A stretch of DNA of 9,779 nt from an uncultured Butyrivibrio sp. (GCF_947169445.1 NZ_CAMVPU010000092.1:1-9779); one strand, 5' to 3'; positions 1-6,166 are shown, numbered from the stretch's first letter. Notes: generated from the sequence alone by a model not told the origin. Numbers and translations are program-made.

Positions 1-157
1 AATCCCTGATACTGATATTGTTAATGTACCTGAAAAGCTTTTCAATAGTGGATTTAGAGCAATGCAACTGATCTGCAATATTCTCTGTTTTTATAGGTTC
101 AGTGAGATTGTCTTCGATATATTCCAATGCTTCTATAAGCAGCTGAATATTTTCCAT
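1..157 (-). CDS. AraC-type HTH regulator, N-terminal end (partial)
   Basis: The first 52 codons of a gene that runs off the left edge are visible. The protein begins MENIQLLIEALEYIEDNL and continues through TENIADQLHCSKSTIEKLF. This matches the first helix-turn-helix of AraC/XylS DNA-binding domains, in the subfamily where that domain is N-terminal, often followed by an effector-binding domain of the GyrI/SOUL type. The second helix-turn-helix and any effector domain lie outside the window, so the ligand and targets cannot be told. The start is the ATG at 157, with an AAAGGA ribosome binding site about ten bases upstream. A TATAAT box and a 12-bp palindrome lie just ahead of the gene. It could be a complete regulator or a fragment. 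Confidence 0.75.
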   Translation of the reverse strand, partial: MENIQLLIEALEYIEDNLTEPIKTENIADQLHCSKSTIEKLFRYINNISIRD

Positions 158-175
158 GCTCTGGATCCTTTCTAA

Positions 176-198
176 TACGATATCGTAATTCTATTATA
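176..198 (-). promoter_or_regulatory. Putative -10 box and operator palindrome of the AraC-type gene
   Basis: On the minus strand a perfect TATAAT lies at 198-193, followed by a perfect 12-bp palindrome TACGATATCGTA at 187-176. The palindrome would cover the expected transcription start, which suits an operator. The -35 region is poor (AAGAAC at 17-base spacing), as is common for activated or regulated promoters. The core ATATCGT recurs at 311 and 349 in the tandem repeat upstream. Autoregulation by the AraC-type protein is an inference. Confidence 0.4.
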
Positions 199-303
199 CA
201 AACGCATAGAAAACAGTTCTTGATAAAATGAGTAAAAACACTTTTGATGCTCTTTGAAAAGTTCACCTGCTCTTAATTATTCCTCTATCATTCCAAACAT
301 GAG

Positions 304-322
304 CCTCAACATATCGTTGAGG
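304..322. other. Perfect 7-bp inverted repeat (hairpin)
   Basis: CCTCAAC at 304-310 and GTTGAGG at 316-322 are exact complements separated by ATATC. No T-run follows on either strand, so it is a poor intrinsic terminator. It overlaps the first copy of the 38-bp tandem repeat. It may be an operator or an RNA hairpin between the MBL-fold gene and the AraC-type gene. Confidence 0.4.
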
Positions 323-386
323 GCCGTATTCACCATTATCTTAATCTGATATCGTTCAGAGCCATATTCACCATTATCTTAATCTG
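311..386. repeat. 38-bp tandem duplication, two copies
   Basis: Positions 311-348 and 349-386 are head-to-tail copies of one 38-bp unit. They differ at three positions, in the first half of the unit (ATATCGTTGAGGGCCG against ATATCGTTCAGAGCCA), and are identical over the last 22 bases. A further ATATC begins at 387. No ORF of note crosses the repeat. It lies upstream of the AraC-type gene and downstream of the MBL-fold gene, so a regulatory role is possible but unproven. Confidence 0.85.
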
Positions 387-432
387 ATATCTATCATAGG
401 ATGAATTCCCGGTTCTTTCTCTAAGATTCATG

Positions 433-753
433 TCATTCAAGATCCAGTTCTTCACCAAGTCGGACAATCAACCTTCCGGGGACATCAAAACTTTCTGCAA
501 CCTTTTGGTCAAAACTCTGTAATTGTCCATCTTTTAATGCTTCTGTCCACGTGATGGTCCTACAATCCGGATTCTTTGTAGTTATCATATCTTTCTGAGT
601 ATGATCATAGTGTCCATGTGTCATGAGTATCAGGTCCGCAGGCTTATCATAACCTTCTCCCGCAAACGGGTCCACATAGATTACCTTTCCCTCAGATGTT
701 GTAATTCTCATGCTCGCATGTCCCTGATACAAAAGTTTTGCTGCTTCTTTCAT
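433..753 (-). CDS. MBL-fold metallo-hydrolase (UlaG-like), internally deleted
   Basis: A protein of 106 residues. The N-terminal half is a typical start of a UlaG-like metallo-beta-lactamase-fold hydrolase: a beta-strand opening (KLLYQGHASMRI), VDPFAG, and the metal-binding motif THGHYDH at about residues 45-51. Around residue 79 the sequence passes directly into DQKVAESFDVPGRLIV, which by family knowledge is the C-terminal tail of the same proteins. Relatives are roughly 200-215 residues, so about 100 internal residues seem to be missing. The lost part should hold the later metal ligands, including the GDT aspartate and the final histidine. Start, GGAGA ribosome binding site and reading frame are intact. 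It is probably a non-functional remnant or a mini-protein; no substrate can be named. Confidence 0.75.
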   Translation of the reverse strand: MKEAAKLLYQGHASMRITTSEGKVIYVDPFAGEGYDKPADLILMTHGHYDHTQKDMITTKNPDCRTITWTEALKDGQLQSFDQKVAESFDVPGRLIVRLGEELDLE

Positions 754-895
754 GTCATCTTCTCCGTTTTCTTGTCTGAAACATCAGTTATTCATAATCC
801 AGCCTCAAATGGCTGAATATTTTCTCCTGAGCATACATCTATTGCTTAAAATATCCTAAATCAACATATTTATCAAGTTCATCTAAGATATCTAT

Positions 896-1684
896 TTATC
901 TGAGATACTTATCCACCAATTCATTAACAATCTTCATATTCAAAACATCCAGTTCCGTCTCAAAAGTTAGTATCAAACGATCACCCGGATATATCTTATT
1001 CATCTGATAAGTGTTAATCTTTTTTACGGCTTTTTGAGCATATTCAGGCTTATCCATCCTTCCTTCATGTTCCCAATAGATTTCTCTTCGCAGTTTCCTT
1101 GATAGGAAAGTGAAATCCGGATAGACTATCCCATAGCCTGAAAGCTTCAGAGGCTTTTCATACTTGTAAAGTATATTATTCCTGTAAAAGAAATCTGCAA
1201 GTATTTTCTCCGATTTAGATCGCACGCGCTCTCCTTTTTCCGAATAGATTACAGGTAATCCTTCTTTGAAAGCTTTCCCGACATAAGGTTCTGAATACCA
1301 TTGTTCTTGTAATTGTCTGAATGTTGGTTCAACAGGAGTAATCAACTTCTGTCTCTCAGGATGAAGCGACGTAAATAGTTGTTCAATCTCGTCATCGCTG
1401 TAGTCCTTTAGGCACCTGGTAATACGCTTGGCCCTTGTCTCAGCAGTCATGAGCACAGTCTCGTTATATGCTTTCTGCGCCAGTTGACGAGGAAGCTGTA
1501 CATTATATCTTGGGATATACTCTCCATATCTGTCATCTATGCACTGATAATATCTGGTAACTCCATGATCTACAGATATGCGAAGTCGTCCTTCGGGTGT
1601 AATAATTTTGCTTTCGCTTACATTAGCTATTATGCTCTGCAGGCGCTTTTGCTCCTGCAATAGCAGTTCTCTTAATCCATACAA
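896..1684 (-). CDS. Hypothetical protein with predicted PD-(D/E)XK nuclease-like domain
   Basis: A protein of 262 residues. The start is TTG at 1684, seven to eight bases after AGAGGA; the ATG at 1680 is out of frame. The N-terminal ~60 residues carry a charged helix and a YYQCIDDRYGEYIP segment. Residues 65-110 look helical. The C-terminal ~110 residues resemble the restriction-endonuclease-like fold: SKSEKILADFF (E159), YPDFTF (D190) and IYWEHEG (E205, E207), giving E-x30-D-x14-E-H-E. The usual ExK lysine is not obvious. The fold is my reading from these motifs; similar proteins without known function occur in clostridial genomes. It is soluble, with no signal or membrane segment. The array at 1838-2313 begins about 150 bp upstream. 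In-frame codons continue after the TAA stop (reading IDILDELDKYVDLGYFKQ) to a TAG at 841. Confidence 0.7.
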   Translation of the reverse strand: MYGLRELLLQEQKRLQSIIANVSESKIITPEGRLRISVDHGVTRYYQCIDDRYGEYIPRYNVQLPRQLAQKAYNETVLMTAETRAKRITRCLKDYSDDEIEQLFTSLHPERQKLITPVEPTFRQLQEQWYSEPYVGKAFKEGLPVIYSEKGERVRSKSEKILADFFYRNNILYKYEKPLKLSGYGIVYPDFTFLSRKLRREIYWEHEGRMDKPEYAQKAVKKINTYQMNKIYPGDRLILTFETELDVLNMKIVNELVDKYLR

Positions 1685-1717
1685 TTATTTGTCCTCTTTT
1701 CTTTATTATTTTCTTTT

Positions 1718-1782
1718 GACTGGCAATAAATCATGCCTTTTTATTACTAGCTAGCTCCATAGACTGGCAGTAAGTAATGGTT
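1718..1782. repeat. Pair of imperfect direct repeats starting GACTGGCA
   Basis: GACTGGCAATAAATCATG at 1718 and GACTGGCAGTAAGTAATG at 1762 match at 15 of 18 positions and lie 44 bp apart, between the nuclease-like gene and the large array. The first copy is preceded by TT, so it begins TTGACT like the array units, but the rest differs and the spacing does not match the array. They may be regulator sites for the 262-residue gene or decayed relatives of the array. Confidence 0.45.
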
Positions 1783-1837
1783 TTAATTGTTGTTTTGTCT
1801 CTTTTTATTAAAATTATTTCATCTAGGAAACCTTGAA

Positions 1838-2313
1838 TTGATTCAAATTAGACTTTAGCAAGAATAGGTCATCTCTTTTTTCTGCTGTGTATGACTCAAT
1901 TAGAACTTAATAGAATTGAAGTCATCCAGATTCAAGTCTGGAATTGACTCATTATGTATAATATTGGATTTGAAGTCAACAGATACCAACAAGGCAGTTG
2001 ACTCTATTAAATGATTATGGAATTGCGGTCATGGATATCTTCTTGGGTTATTGACTTAAATACATGATTATGGATTTTGCAGTCATGGAAATCTCCCACG
2101 CCCATTGACTCACTTTGAAAAATACATGATTTGAAGTCAATGCAACCCTTTTCGATAGTTGACTCATATTGGAAACTATCAGATTTGCAGTCAACAGATT
2201 TTATCTAGACGAACCGTCACAGGTTGACTCATATAGAATAATCTTGGAATTGCAGTCAATCAGACACACTGCGATCATTGACTCAAACAGAATAAAACAA
2301 GATTTGTAGTCAA
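1838..2313. repeat. Regular array of TTGACT/AGTCAA-bounded blocks with 18-nt spacers
   Basis: Eight clear units and one degenerate unit (the first) lie at 1838-1872, 1891-1925, 1944-1979, 1998-2032, 2051-2086, 2105-2140, 2159-2194, 2224-2259 and 2278-2313. Each block is 35-36 bp, begins TTGACTCA or a close variant and ends near GATTTGNAGTCAA, so its ends are inverted repeats. The interior is AT-rich and variable. The spacers between blocks are exactly 18 bases in seven of eight cases and 29 in the other; they are unlike one another and richer in GC, though two share GGA(T/A)ATCT. Start-to-start distances are 53 or 54 bp, once 65. Blocks 4 and 5 share ATGATTATGGA at the same place, a sign of duplication. 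An orphan TTGACTTAAATAG lies at 2397, 119 bp (54 + 65) after the last unit. No cas gene, protein-coding ORF or RNA family is recognisable. It fills most of the gene-free stretch 1685-2490. Confidence 0.85.
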
Positions 2314-2403
2314 GAATACTCAGAAACACAAACCAATAGACGTGCCTGGCGAATAAGCCTGAATAAAAAAATGAAATTACTAATTTCTGAATAAGATTGA
2401 CTT

Positions 2404-2438
2404 AAATAGAAAACCGGAAGCCCCCCTGGGCTTCCGGT
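2404..2438 (-). terminator. Intrinsic terminator of the rplM-rpsI operon
   Basis: ACCGGAAGCCC (2413-2423) and GGGCTTCCGGT (2428-2438) form a perfect 11-bp GC-rich stem with a four-base loop. Read on the minus strand it is followed by TTTTCTATTT. It sits about 50 bases after the rpsI stop. The orphan TTGACTT half-repeat of the array abuts its T-tract at 2397-2403. Confidence 0.92.
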
Positions 2439-2490
2439 AACAGATCTTTGAATATTTCCAAAGAAACAACATTCTGCAATAGCAGACTGA

Positions 2491-2889
2491 TCATCTCTTT
2501 GAGAACTGTGGAGCACGACGAGCTTTCTTTAAGCCGTACTTCTTTCTTTCCTTCATACGAGGGTCTCTTGTAAGGTATCCAGCCTTCTTAAGTGTAGGTC
2601 TGTACTCATCTGAATCAGCCTGAAGAAGAGCTCTTGAAATACCATGTCTGATAGCACCAGCCTGACCTGTTGTGCCGCCGCCTCTTACTGTAACTACAAC
2701 ATCAAACTTATCTGATGTCTCTGTAGCAACGAGTGGCTGTCTAACGATAACCTTGAGTGTCTCAAGTCCGAAATACTCATCGATAGGTCTCTTGTTGATT
2801 GTTATATTTCCATTTCCGGATACAAGGTATACTCTGGCGATTGACTTCTTTCTTCTACCTGTTCCATAGTAATTAGCTGACTTTGCCAT
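2491..2889 (-). CDS. rpsI: 30S ribosomal protein S9
   Basis: A small-subunit ribosomal protein of 132 residues, the usual size. It has the S9 opening YYGTGRRKKSIARVYL, the central GGGTTGQAGAIRHGISRALL and the strongly basic tail ending PQFSKR, which in the family reaches the P-site tRNA. The start is the ATG at 2889, with AAAGGAGATC placed well upstream; a TTG six codons earlier is in frame but would include the ribosome binding site. It is 26 bp after rplM and is the last gene of that operon, before the terminator at 2404-2438. Confidence 0.98.
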   Translation of the reverse strand: MAKSANYYGTGRRKKSIARVYLVSGNGNITINKRPIDEYFGLETLKVIVRQPLVATETSDKFDVVVTVRGGGTTGQAGAIRHGISRALLQADSDEYRPTLKKAGYLTRDPRMKERKKYGLKKARRAPQFSKR

Positions 2890-2915
2890 TTTATGATCTC
2901 CTTTCAACTACCCGA

Positions 2916-3344
2916 TTAAAATGTTAATACTTCAGGCTTCTGAGCTGCATGTGGGTGCTCAGCTCCTGCGTATACATGGAGTTTTGTGTACATCTCTCTT
3001 CCAAGAGATCCCTTAGGAAGCATTCCCTTAACGGCGTGCTCGATAACTCTCTCAGGCTTGTCCTGGAGCATCTGACGAAGTGAGAACTCCTTGTGATGTC
3101 CAACATAATCTGTGTGGTGCCAATACATCTTCTGATCAAGCTTCTTACCAGAAACCTTAATCTTCTCTGCATTGATAACGATTACATAATCTCCTGTATC
3201 GATGTTAGGTGTGTAGATTGGCTTGTTCTTTCCTCTAAGTACGTTTGCAACGTTAGAAGCAAGACGTCCAAGTGTCATATCTGTAGCATCAACTACATAC
3301 CACTTCTTCTCAACTGTAGTTGCACTAGGCATATAAGTTTTCAT
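2916..3344 (-). CDS. rplM: 50S ribosomal protein L13
   Basis: A large-subunit ribosomal protein of 142 residues, full length. Family signatures are WYVVDATDMTLGRLASNVA near the start, LRGKNKPIYTPNIDTGDYVIVINAEKI, and MLPKGSLGREMYTKLHVY toward the end. L13 is an early assembly protein that binds 23S rRNA. The start is ATG 3344, seven bases after GGAGGA; an upstream in-frame extension of 18 codons lacks support. It is co-transcribed with rpsI. It has its own promoter and a leader of about 170 nt, which suggests control by free L13 as in other Firmicutes. Confidence 0.98.
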   Translation of the reverse strand: MKTYMPSATTVEKKWYVVDATDMTLGRLASNVANVLRGKNKPIYTPNIDTGDYVIVINAEKIKVSGKKLDQKMYWHHTDYVGHHKEFSLRQMLQDKPERVIEHAVKGMLPKGSLGREMYTKLHVYAGAEHPHAAQKPEVLTF

Positions 3345-3515
3345 TGTGTTTCCTCCAGTAAATAATTGCTTAATTGTTACTCTGCAAAGACCCTTCACCT
3401 GATCTTTACATATATACGATGTACATATTGCGGCTTACCGGGACAACAATATGACATTAACGTGAATCATCGATCACCAGATCGACAAATGTGCATACGG
3501 ACATACCGTCACACA
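3345..3515 (-). promoter_or_regulatory. Long structured 5' leader of rplM (candidate L13 leader)
   Basis: The transcript from the promoter upstream would carry about 170 untranslated bases before rplM. Several hairpins can be drawn: ACGG/CCGT at 3497-3509, CGATC/GATCG with a four-base loop at 3471-3484, and a 7-bp stem AAAGATC/GGTCTTT (one G-T pair) at 3386-3407. Low-GC Gram-positive bacteria are known to have an autoregulatory L13 leader at this place. I cannot confirm the match to that structure by eye. Confidence 0.45.
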
Positions 3516-3522
3516 GTAAGAT

Positions 3523-3552
3523 ATTATATGACTCCAAACTCTAAATTGTCAA
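3523..3552 (-). promoter_or_regulatory. Sigma-A promoter of rplM-rpsI
   Basis: On the minus strand, a perfect TTGACA (3552-3547) and a perfect TATAAT (3528-3523) are separated by 18 bases. The start site should fall near 3515. The promoter lies about 40 bases after the truA stop, so L13-S9 can be expressed apart from the ecf-truA genes. Confidence 0.85.
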
Positions 3553-3590
3553 GATTAAAACACATTATTATCATAAAATTTTAGATTTTT

Positions 3591-4352
3591 TTAATTGATT
3601 CCGTCAAGGAATCTATATTCCATAAGAAAGAGCCCATTTGCAGGAGCTGTAGGACCTGCTGCCTGTCTGTCTCTTTTAGCTAACATGTCAGCTACATCAG
3701 AAGGCTTCCCTTTTCCTCTTCCAATCTGCATTAGAGTTCCGGCAATTATACGAACCATATTATATAAGAAGCCATTGCCAGTTACCGAAATAATAACTTC
3801 ATCGCCCTGTCTTGTAACATGTACATCCTTAATAGTACGAATGTGGCTGATAGCCTGAGATTCAACATTACAAAAGCTTGTAAAATCATGCTCTCCAACA
3901 AGATATTTGCCGGCTTCATTCATTACTTTCTCATCCAATGGCATTCCAAAATGGCAGGCATACAATCTTTTGGTAGGATGTATTATATTAGTATTCACAA
4001 TTCTATATTCGTATGTTTTTTCCGTATTACAGTGCCTTGGATGAAAATCCAGTGATACCTCTCTGGAATCCACAATCCGAATATCTTCCGGAAGTTCATG
4101 ATTTAAGGCAAACACAAACCTGTCTCCAGGAATAGTTGAAGCAGTATCGAACACAGCTACATTGCCATATGCATGTACGCCTGCATCGGTTCTGCTGGCC
4201 CCTATAACCTGTACAGTTTCTTTGGTAAGTCTTTCAATAGCACGATTAAGCTCACCTTCAATTGTATTTGGCGTACTTGCCTGAAGCGCCCATCCCTTGT
4301 AAGCTGTTCCGTCATATGAAACTGTAAGCATTATTCTGCGAAGATTGCCCAT
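3591..4352 (-). CDS. truA: tRNA pseudouridine(38-40) synthase TruA
   Basis: A cytoplasmic enzyme of 253 residues that converts uridines 38-40 of the tRNA anticodon arm to pseudouridine. The catalytic motif GASRTDAGVHA holds the nucleophile Asp56. Other family marks are LTVSYDGTAYKGW at the start, FHPRHCNTEKTYEYRI in the middle and FLYNMVRIIAGTLMQIGRG near the end. The length is normal. The start ATG 4352 has a modest AGGA six bases upstream; ATG seven codons further in is the alternative. The gene follows ecfT by 116 bp, a gap holding a hairpin and a possible promoter, and precedes the L13-S9 promoter. Its place after the ecf genes is typical for Firmicutes. Confidence 0.97.
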   Translation of the reverse strand: MGNLRRIMLTVSYDGTAYKGWALQASTPNTIEGELNRAIERLTKETVQVIGASRTDAGVHAYGNVAVFDTASTIPGDRFVFALNHELPEDIRIVDSREVSLDFHPRHCNTEKTYEYRIVNTNIIHPTKRLYACHFGMPLDEKVMNEAGKYLVGEHDFTSFCNVESQAISHIRTIKDVHVTRQGDEVIISVTGNGFLYNMVRIIAGTLMQIGRGKGKPSDVADMLAKRDRQAAGPTAPANGLFLMEYRFLDGIN

Positions 4353-4385
4353 ATTTTTCCTGCATTTTTTCTCTAAAAATCAGTA

Positions 4386-4418
4386 CAAATCCATAACACT
4401 ATCAGCATCATGGATTTG
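4386..4418 (-). terminator. Hairpin between ecfT and truA, weak terminator or attenuator
   Basis: CAAATCCAT (4386-4394) and ATGGATTTG (4410-4418) are a perfect 9-bp inverted repeat with a 15-base loop. On the minus strand a short T-run (GATTTTTAG) starts some six bases after the stem. The stem is AT-rich and the T-run is displaced, so partial termination or a regulatory hairpin is more likely than a strong stop. Confidence 0.4.
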
Positions 4419-4435
4419 CAATACTACTTAGTCAT

Positions 4436-4464
4436 ATTATCTTAAAACAATTATCATCGTCCAA
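4436..4464 (-). promoter_or_regulatory. Possible promoter upstream of truA
   Basis: Minus-strand TTGGAC (4464-4459) and GATAAT (4441-4436) are 17 bases apart. The -10 differs from consensus at one position; the -35 is weak. It would place the start site before the 4386-4418 hairpin, so truA could be transcribed with that hairpin in its leader. Confidence 0.3.
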
Positions 4465-4469
4465 TTTTC

Positions 4470-5273
4470 TCAAAAAAGAATTCGACCAAAGACAATAACA
4501 AGCGCAAGATAAGCAAAGATAATCAGATAAGCAAGCCTGTCTCTATTCTGATAAATAAGCGGCTTCATTTTAGTCCTGCCATCACCACCCTTATAGCATC
4601 TTGCTTCCATAGCCATAGCAAGGTCATTTGCACGTCTGAAAGCTGATATAAAAAGAGGAACCAAAAGAGGAACAAGGCTCTTTGCCCTATTTATAAGGGA
4701 TCCGCTTTCAAAATCAGCGCCTCTTGCCATCTGTGCCTTCATTATCTTATCTGTTTCTTCCATCAGTATCGGAATAAACCTGAGTGCAATCGACATCATC
4801 ATTGATATCTCATGAACCGGCACTCTGAATACTTTAAGAGGTCTAAGCAGTCTCTCGAGACCGTCGGTAAGATTGTTAGGTGTTGTGGTAAGCGTCATAA
4901 GAGAAGAACCTGTAATAAGAAAAATCAGTCTTACCGCCATCATGGCAGCCATCTTCAGACCTTCAACCGTAATATTAAACTTCCAAAAGCTTACTAACGC
5001 AGTACCCGGAGTAAGAAACAAATTAAATACCATAGTGAGCATCAAAAGGAAAAAGATAGTCTTCATTCCTCTGAATATAAATTTGGGAGGCACCTTTGAA
5101 AGATATATAGAAAGTGCCAAAAAAAGTCCGGCTATCACGTATCCTATAAAATTATTTGAAACAAAGAGTGATATTATGAACATCAGCGTAGCAACGAGCT
5201 TAACCCTTGGATCAAGTTCATGAATAACTGATTCCGTCCTATAATATTGCCCTAATGTAATATCTCTTAGCAT
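4470..5273 (-). CDS. ecfT: ECF transporter transmembrane coupling protein EcfT
   Basis: The membrane scaffold of a group II energy-coupling-factor transporter, 267 residues. It joins the two ATPases to interchangeable substrate-binding S-components for vitamins such as riboflavin, folate, biotin or thiamine. The opening GQYYRTESVIHELDPRVKL is typical. Several hydrophobic segments follow (about 26-60, 70-90, 105-130 and a C-terminal one at 248-265). The two coupling-helix motifs that dock into the ATPases are ARG at 183-185 and ARC at 224-226; the latter, in AMEARCYKGG, is a common variant. ATG 5273 overlaps the ecfA2 stop (ATGCTAA), so translation is probably coupled. No S-component gene lies in the window, as expected for a shared module. 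Confidence 0.96.
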   Translation of the reverse strand: MLRDITLGQYYRTESVIHELDPRVKLVATLMFIISLFVSNNFIGYVIAGLFLALSIYLSKVPPKFIFRGMKTIFFLLMLTMVFNLFLTPGTALVSFWKFNITVEGLKMAAMMAVRLIFLITGSSLMTLTTTPNNLTDGLERLLRPLKVFRVPVHEISMMMSIALRFIPILMEETDKIMKAQMARGADFESGSLINRAKSLVPLLVPLFISAFRRANDLAMAMEARCYKGGDGRTKMKPLIYQNRDRLAYLIIFAYLALVIVFGRILF

Positions 5274-6118
5274 TTTCCAAGCGCCTTTAATATCTCATTT
5301 TTTGCTTTATCAAGTGTGGTAACATCTGTATCCACATTAAAGCCTTCCATTTTTAGCTCCTGCATGATATATGTCACTTCCGGAGCTGCAAGACCAATCT
5401 CTTCAAGTTCTTTGTAGTGCTTAAACACTTCTACCGGTTCATCGTCAAAAGCAACTCTTCCCTTGTTCATAACGATAATACGCTGAACATAATTAGCCAC
5501 ATCGTCCATACTATGGCTTACAAGAATTATAGTAATTCCCATTTCATCATGAAGAGACGCTATCAGATTAAGAATGTCCTCTCGTCCCTTCGGATCAAGT
5601 CCTGCTGTAGGCTCATCCAAAATAAGCACTTCCGGCTTCATGGCAAGAACGCCTGCTATTGCCACTCTTCTTTTCTGACCACCTGAAAGATCAAACGGTG
5701 ACTGATAAAAATATTCATCATCAAACCCAACCTGCTTAAGAGCCTCATACGCTCTAAGCTCAACTTCTTTCTGCGGAAGCCCTAGATTCTTGGGGCCGAA
5801 ACATACATCCTTGAAACAATCAGTCTCAAATAGCTGATGTTCCGGGTATTGGAATACTAATCCCACCTTGGCTCTAAGACTTTTTTTATCATAATCGGGA
5901 TCATTGATATCTTTCCCATCATAAAAGACGCAACCACTGGTTGGCTTCTCAAGTCCATTCATATGCTGAATAAGCGTCGACTTTCCTGAACCGGTATGCC
6001 CGATAAGGCCAACAAACTGCCCATCAGGAATATTCAGATTAACGTCGATCAGCGCAGGATGCGCCATTGCCGTATCTTCATCATATATGTAATTAACATG
6101 ATCAAGTATTATGGACAT
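5267..6118 (-). CDS. ecfA2: ECF transporter ATPase EcfA2
   Basis: The second ATP-binding subunit of the energy-coupling factor, 283 residues, cytoplasmic. The ABC motifs are complete: Walker A GHTGSGKST (40-48), Q-loop FQYPEHQLF (Q90), signature LSGGQKRR (144-151), Walker B LILDEP (165-170) and switch histidine H202 in SHSMDD. The LFETD stretch after the Q-loop is usual for EcfA2 proteins. It pairs with EcfA1 to power EcfT. The start ATG 6118 has GGAG about 12 bases upstream. The gene is 48 bp after ecfA1 and overlaps ecfT by 7 bp, which supports one operon. Confidence 0.96.
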   Translation of the reverse strand: MSIILDHVNYIYDEDTAMAHPALIDVNLNIPDGQFVGLIGHTGSGKSTLIQHMNGLEKPTSGCVFYDGKDINDPDYDKKSLRAKVGLVFQYPEHQLFETDCFKDVCFGPKNLGLPQKEVELRAYEALKQVGFDDEYFYQSPFDLSGGQKRRVAIAGVLAMKPEVLILDEPTAGLDPKGREDILNLIASLHDEMGITIILVSHSMDDVANYVQRIIVMNKGRVAFDDEPVEVFKHYKELEEIGLAAPEVTYIMQELKMEGFNVDTDVTTLDKAKNEILKALGKC

Positions 6119-6166
6119 TTATAGATCATTCTCCATTTCAATTCTATACTAATCTGTCAAAAGAGC

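Noticed and set aside
304..322. Hairpin as terminator of the MBL-fold gene
   Set aside because: No T-run follows on the minus strand, and it lies over 100 bases after the stop codon.
1838..2313. Array read as a standard CRISPR
   Set aside because: Block interiors vary, the spacers at 18 bases are shorter than usual, one is 29, and no cas gene or leader is visible.
1838..2313. Array read as a row of sigma-A promoters (TTGACT as -35 on either strand)
   Set aside because: At 17-base spacing only one unit (minus strand of the block at 1944, CATAAT) has a fair -10; the plus-strand hexamer is GATTTG or weaker.
2310..2516. Small minus-strand ORF of 68 codons
   Set aside because: It spans the rpsI terminator and the end of rpsI in another frame, so it is a by-product.
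4873..5223. Open frame of 116 codons on the plus strand
   Set aside because: It is antisense to ecfT, with no ribosome binding site and no recognisable domain.
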